Below are positions 60,055-64,000 of a DNA stretch of 64,000 nucleotides, piece by piece (within the stretch, counting starts at the first letter, position 1; every line of letters starts with the position of its first letter). Made by a program: the position numbers and the translations under genes. The stretch comes from Streptomyces sp. CC208A. Lineage in GTDB: Bacteria > Actinomycetota > Actinomycetes > Streptomycetales > Streptomycetaceae. A model generated the notes under the pieces. The model made no database searches, was not told the DNA's origin, and saw nothing but the letters and a program-made list of their open reading frames with translations. The stretch covers positions 186,001-250,000 of the forward strand of contig NZ_JASCXN010000005.1 in the NCBI RefSeq assembly GCF_030010625.1, written 5' to 3'.

Positions 60055-61684
60055 ATGTTTCCTCGGAGGCGTCACTCCCACCGGCCGACCCGCGCCCGGG
60101 AGACGGCGGAGCGGGTGTTCACGGCGGCGGACGCCCGCCTGCCGTTGTCCGAGCTCAGCCGCGGCGCGGTGCGCAAGGCGTTCCCCGACCACTGGTCGTT
60201 CCTGCTCGGGGAGCTCGCGCTGTACTCCCTGGTCGTGCTGCTGCTGACCGGCGTGTACCTGACCCTGTTCTTCGACCCGAGCATGGTCGAGAGCGTGTAC
60301 GCGGGCCCGTACGAGCCCCTCCAGGGCGAGCGGCTGTCCCAGGCGTACACCACGACGCTGCGGCTCAGCTTCGAGGTGCGCGGGGGGGCTGCTCATCCGG
60401 CAGGTGCACCACTGGGCGGCGCTGGTGTTCGTCGCCGCGATCGCGACGCACATGCTCCGGGTGTTCCTCACCGGCGCGTTCCGCAAGCCCCGCGAGGTGA
60501 ACTGGGCGCTGGGCGTCGGCCTGTTCATCCTGGCGCTCCTCGAGGGCTTCGCCGGGTACTCCCTGCCGGACGACCTGCTGTCGGGGACCGGCCTTCGGAC
60601 GGCCGCCACCATCCTGGGGTCGGTCCCGGTGGTGGGCACGAACCTGGAGATGGCCGCGTTCGGCGGGCAGTACCCCGGCCAGGTGGTGATCCCGCGCCTG
60701 TACGTGCTCCACGTCCTCCTTGTGCCGGCCCTCCTGGTGGCCCTGGTGACGGCGCACCTGCTGCTTGTCTTCTACCTCAAGCACACGCAGTGGGCCGTGC
60801 CGGGCAGGACCAACCGCAACGCGGTCGGGCAGCCCATGGTCCCCCAGTTCGTCGCCAAGTCCACCGGCCTCTTCCTGCTCGTCTTCGGTTCGCTGACGGT
60901 CCTCGGGGCGGTGGCGCAGATCAACCCCGTCTGGAACTACGGCCCCTACCGGCCGGACCTGGTGTCCGTCGGCTCGCAGCCCGACTGGTACGTGGGGTTC
61001 CTGGAGGGCGCGCTGCGGCTCATGCCGCCGTGGGACACGGTCGTGGCGGGGCACACGGTCATGTGGAACGTCTTCGTGCCCACCCTGGTGCTCCCCGGCG
61101 TCCTGTTCACCGGCCTCCTCTTCTACCCGCTCGTCGAGCGGTGGATGACCGGCGACCGCGCCGAGCACCATCTGTGCGACCGGCCGCGCAACCGCCCGGT
61201 CCGCACCGGCGTCGGCGTCGCCGGCATCGTCTTCTACGCCGTCCTGCTGCTGGCCGGCGGCAACGACGTCATGGCCTTCGTGTTCCGCCTGTCGGTCGAG
61301 GCGATCACCTGGGTGCTCCGCGTCGCCCTGGTCGTGGCACCGCTGCTCGCCTTCGCCATCACCCGGAGCCTCTGCCTGGCGCTCCAGGAGCGCGACCGGC
61401 GGCGGCTCGCGGAGGGCGAGGAGACGGGAGGGGTGGAGCAGGCCGTCCACGGCGAACTGACCGAGGGCCACCGCCCGGTGGAGCCGGCCGTGCGGTACCG
61501 CCTGCTGATGCGGGAGGAGCCCGAGCCGCTCGCCCTCCCCGACGAGGGGCCCGTCACCCGCCGCCGGCGCCTGCGGGTCGCCGCGAGCCGCTGGTTCCGG
61601 GGGCACCGGGTCGAGCTCCCGGCGTCGGAGGAGGAGCGCGCGAGCGTCCGGAGCCGGATGGAGCCGCCCCGGCGGGCCGACTGA
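60055..61684 (+). pseudogene. Cytochrome b (QcrB-like) gene with a frameshift
   Basis: It encodes a relative of the cytochrome b subunit of the actinobacterial bc1 complex. Codons 1-111 give [38 protein letters not shown] and [27 protein letters not shown] run of seven G at 60382-60388 then shifts the frame; reading six G continues [26 protein letters not shown] with heme-ligand His residues, [16 protein letters not shown], and [14 protein letters not shown] to the stop at 61684. The repaired protein would be about 542 residues, the normal QcrB length. No Rieske or cytochrome c gene accompanies it, so it is an extra copy. The shift is either real decay or a homopolymer error. Confidence 0.85.
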
Positions 61685-61700
61685 CGCGCGAACCGTCCTT

Positions 61701-62093
61701 CTACCCGGTCTCCTCACCCGCGTACTGGAAGACAAGGCCGGCCACGCCCGCCGCGAGCGCGCCGAGGCCGATCAGCGCGAGCCACAGCCCGTAGATCACG
61801 CCAAGGGCGAGGACGCCCGCCCCTACGGCCGTCAGGACCGGCCAGGCGCTGTGCGGCGGGAAGAAGTCCAGCGGCCCCGAGCGCTCCCGTACCTCTCCGT
61901 CCTTGCGGTCCTCGGGGCGGAGGCCGTTCACCCGGTGGTTGCGGGCGAAGAAGAGGCACACCAGGAGGGCCATGAGGAAGGAGACGGTCAGCGCGGCCGT
62001 CCCGGCCGGTTCGCGGGACCAGACCGCGTACAGGACGTCGGTGGCGAGGAAGAACGCCGCCACTCCGGCGAAGACGACCGCTTCGGTTCTCAT
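61701..62093 (-). CDS. ctaF: Cytochrome c oxidase subunit IV-like protein (CtaF)
   Basis: A 130-residue membrane protein with four helices: [62 protein letters not shown] and [14 protein letters not shown]. It is the small actinobacterial oxidase subunit found beside ctaD and ctaC, and it stabilises the aa3 oxidase. The start is ATG 62093, overlapping the ctaD stop as ATGA. It is convergent with the qcrB-like gene, only 16 nt away. Its Pro/His-rich loop [13 protein letters not shown] is typical. Confidence 0.82.
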   Translation of the reverse strand: MRTEAVVFAGVAAFFLATDVLYAVWSREPAGTAALTVSFLMALLVCLFFARNHRVNGLRPEDRKDGEVRERSGPLDFFPPHSAWPVLTAVGAGVLALGVIYGLWLALIGLGALAAGVAGLVFQYAGEETG

Positions 62094-63883
62094 GGTCTCT
62101 CCTCGTGCGACGGTCGTGACGGTCGTGACGGTCGTGACGGCTGCAACGGCCCGGATCCTTGGAAGGTGTCCGGGGTGGGGGCCCCGGAGTCCGGGTGGTT
62201 CAGGTCGAAGGCGGGCGAGTCGGAGCGGACGCGCGGCAGCGCGGTGAAGTTGTGGCGCGGCGGCGGGCAGGAGGTGGCCCACTCCAGGGACCTGCCGTAC
62301 CCCCAGGGGTCGTCGACCTCGACGCGCGGGGCGTGTACGGCGGTGCGCCAGACGTTGTAGAGGAACGGCAGGGTCGACAGGCCGAGCAGGAAGGCGCCGA
62401 TCGAGGACACCGTGTTGAGCAGGGTGAAGCCGTCGGCCCTGAGGTAGTCGGCGTAGCGCCGGGGCATGCCGTTCTCCCCCAGCCAGTGCTGGACCAGGAA
62501 GGTGATCTGGAAGCCGGTGAACAGGGTCCAGAAGTGGATCCTGCCGAGCCGCTCGTCGAGCAGGCGGCCGGTCCATTTGGGCCACCAGAAGTAGAAGCCG
62601 GCGAACATCGCGAAGACCACGGTGCCGAAGAGCACGTAGTGCAGGTGCGCGACGATGAAGTACGAGTCGGTGAGGTGGAAGTCGAGCGGTGGCGAGGCGA
62701 TCAGGACGCCGCTGAGGCCGCCGAGCAGGAAGGTGACGAGAAAGCCGAGGGACCAGAGCATCGGCGTCTCGAAGGAGAGGCTGCCGTGCCACATCGTGCC
62801 GATCCAGTTGAAGAACTTGACCCCGGTGGGCACGGCGATGAGGAACGACATGGCCGAGAAGAAGGGCAGCAGCACGGCGCCGGTCGCGAACATGTGGTGG
62901 GCCCAGACGACGGCGGAGAGCATGGTGATGGCGACGGTCGCGCCCACCATGCCGAGGTAGCCGAAGACCGGTTTCCTGCTGAACACCGGGATGATCTCGG
63001 TGATCACCCCGAAGAACGGCAGCGCGACGATGTAGACCTCCGGGTGCCCGAAGAACCAGAACAGGTGCTGCCAGAGCAGAGCGCCGCCGTTGGCCGCGTC
63101 GTAGACGTGGGCGCCGAACTTGCGGTCCGCCTCCAGGGCGAGCAGGGCGGCGGTGAGCACGGGGAAGGCGAGCAGGGCCAGGATGGAGGTGAAGAGCACG
63201 TTCCAGGTGAAGATCGGCATCCGGAACATGGTCATGCCCGGCGCCCGCAGGCACACGATGGTGGCGATTAAGTTGACCGAGGTCAGGGTGGTGCCGACGC
63301 CGGACAGGACCAGGCCCATCGTCCACAGGTCGCCGCCCGCGCCCGGCGAGAAGACGGGGCCGTTCAGCGGGGCGTACGCGAACCAGCCGAAGGAGGCGGC
63401 GCCGCCCGGGACGACGAGGCCGGACACGACGATGAGCCCGCCGACGAGGAACAGCCAGTAGGTGAGGGCGTTGAGCCGGGGGAAGGCGACGTCCGGGGCG
63501 CCGATCTGCAGGGGCATCACCGCGTTGGCGAGGCCGGCGAACATCGGGGTGGCGAACAGCAGCATCATCACCGTGCCGTGGACGGTGAACAGCTGGTTGT
63601 ACTGCTCGTTGCTCACGAGCTGCGTGCCGGGGCGGGCGAGTTCCGCGCGCATCAGCAGGGCCAGGACGCCGGCGAAGAGGAAGAACACGAAGGCGGTGAC
63701 CATGTAGAGGTAGCCGATCACCTTGTGGTCCGTGGTGGTCAGCAGCCCCATGATCCGGTGCCCCACCCGCAGCGCCCTGGTCCCGCCGGGCGCCGTGTCC
63801 GCTGTCGTGTCCGCCACCGGTTCCGCGCCCGGCTCCGCGTCCGGTTCCGCCGCCGGGGGCGGTCCCGCGTCGTCCCGTCTCAT
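62090..63883 (-). CDS. ctaD: Cytochrome c oxidase subunit I
   Basis: A 597-residue, 12-helix heme-copper oxidase core subunit that reduces oxygen and pumps protons. The low-spin heme His is in [13 protein letters not shown] near 100, the CuB His-Tyr pair is in [15 protein letters not shown] near 275, CuB His-His are in [11 protein letters not shown] near 325, and the high-spin heme and last helix His are in [14 protein letters not shown] near 410. The C-terminus ends in a Pro-Ser-Arg repeat tail. No subunit II or III is in the window. Actinomycetes often have a second ctaD, and this one, paired with an isolated ctaF and a broken qcrB, looks like such an accessory copy. The N-terminus is Pro/Ala-rich. 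Confidence 0.95.
   Translation of the reverse strand: MRRDDAGPPPAAEPDAEPGAEPVADTTADTAPGGTRALRVGHRIMGLLTTTDHKVIGYLYMVTAFVFFLFAGVLALLMRAELARPGTQLVSNEQYNQLFTVHGTVMMLLFATPMFAGLANAVMPLQIGAPDVAFPRLNALTYWLFLVGGLIVVSGLVVPGGAASFGWFAYAPLNGPVFSPGAGGDLWTMGLVLSGVGTTLTSVNLIATIVCLRAPGMTMFRMPIFTWNVLFTSILALLAFPVLTAALLALEADRKFGAHVYDAANGGALLWQHLFWFFGHPEVYIVALPFFGVITEIIPVFSRKPVFGYLGMVGATVAITMLSAVVWAHHMFATGAVLLPFFSAMSFLIAVPTGVKFFNWIGTMWHGSLSFETPMLWSLGFLVTFLLGGLSGVLIASPPLDFHLTDSYFIVAHLHYVLFGTVVFAMFAGFYFWWPKWTGRLLDERLGRIHFWTLFTGFQITFLVQHWLGENGMPRRYADYLRADGFTLLNTVSSIGAFLLGLSTLPFLYNVWRTAVHAPRVEVDDPWGYGRSLEWATSCPPPRHNFTALPRVRSDSPAFDLNHPDSGAPTPDTFQGSGPLQPSRPSRPSRPSHEERP
62116..62142 (-). repeat. 9-nt tandem repeat at the ctaD 3' end
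   Basis: GTGACGGTC repeats three times (the last GTGACGGCT), with a degenerate copy before it. It encodes the Pro-Ser-Arg repeats at the ctaD C-terminus. Confidence 0.75.
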
Positions 63884-64000
63884 GCGTCGTCCACCCCAAT
63901 GCGTCGTCCTGCGGGCCCGTGCACCGATCCTGGTGCCTGCGGGCCGCCGGACGGCCGACGCGGGGGCGACACGCGCTGGAATTCACCGGTTCACCCGGTG
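63884..64000. other. Region upstream of ctaD
   Basis: A final 117 nt with no gene that I can support. It should contain the ctaD promoter on the minus strand or the end of a gene beyond the window; no promoter was convincing. Confidence 0.4.

Noticed and set aside
61701..63986. A 761-codon frame through ctaF and ctaD
   Set aside because: Only its last 130 codons (ctaF) are real; the rest is a shifted reading of ctaD, whose own frame has all heme and copper ligands.

Overview
The window looks like a Streptomyces (or close relative) chromosome. It has very high GC, frequent GTG and TTG starts, and a left end in the order prfA, rpmE, LCP ligase, rho, thrB, thrC, hom, lysA, an ArgS-like orphan, a response regulator and tRNA-Arg, which is a familiar actinobacterial core arrangement. 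Genes from 1 to about 11.1 kb all run on the minus strand and cover translation, transcription termination, wall assembly and the aspartate pathway to threonine and lysine, with strong hairpin terminators after rpmE, rho and thrC.

After tRNA-Arg(CCG) at 11281-11352 the content turns accessory. A decayed PIN-domain toxin gene is followed by a dense defence island (12.4-28.9 kb): a probable PD-(D/E)XK nuclease; a minus-strand operon of a Ser/Thr kinase with a TPR-like tail, an AIPR-family protein and a UvrD-like helicase with a RelE-like N-terminus; a complete type I restriction system (hsdM-hsdS-hsdR, with 4-nt overlaps); and an orphan helix-turn-helix N6-adenine methylase. The kinase-AIPR-helicase unit, bounded by hairpins at both ends, is my best candidate for an undescribed defence system.

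At 28.9-33.1 kb lies a Streptomyces regulatory trio: an RsbW-like ATP-binding protein, a DUF5753 helix-turn-helix protein and a DUF397 protein. The ATP-binding gene is split by a 2464-nt group II intron (29218-31681). Excision at its consensus ends joins the two exons exactly in frame. An amino-acid permease follows.

From 34.8 to 42.3 kb a plus-strand operon encodes a flavin reductase, an AroH-type chorismate mutase, a VAO-type FAD oxidase, an acyl-CoA-dehydrogenase-like monooxygenase, a formyltransferase, a cupin, an MFS exporter and an SDR. It has a palindrome at its promoter, a perfect hairpin terminator at its end, and a TetR regulator convergent with it. I read it as an uncharacterised small-molecule pathway with its own export and control.

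A TnpB-only IS200/IS605-type element (about 44573-46354) sits between a 5'-truncated AfsR-like regulator and a 5'-truncated FMN reductase. The right part (46.9-63.9 kb) holds metabolic and redox genes: a pyruvate-oxidase-like TPP enzyme, an enolase-superfamily gene with an apparent internal deletion, an FAD/Fe-S oxidase, an SDR, a GH15 glycosidase, a Rieske oxygenase, a HpnR-type radical SAM hopanoid methylase, a YjdF-like membrane protein, and a second set of respiratory genes (qcrB-like with a frameshift in a 7-G run, ctaF-like, ctaD). Pseudogenes and mobile insertions are concentrated between 11.9 and 50.2 kb. Family names are from memory of motifs; no database search was run.
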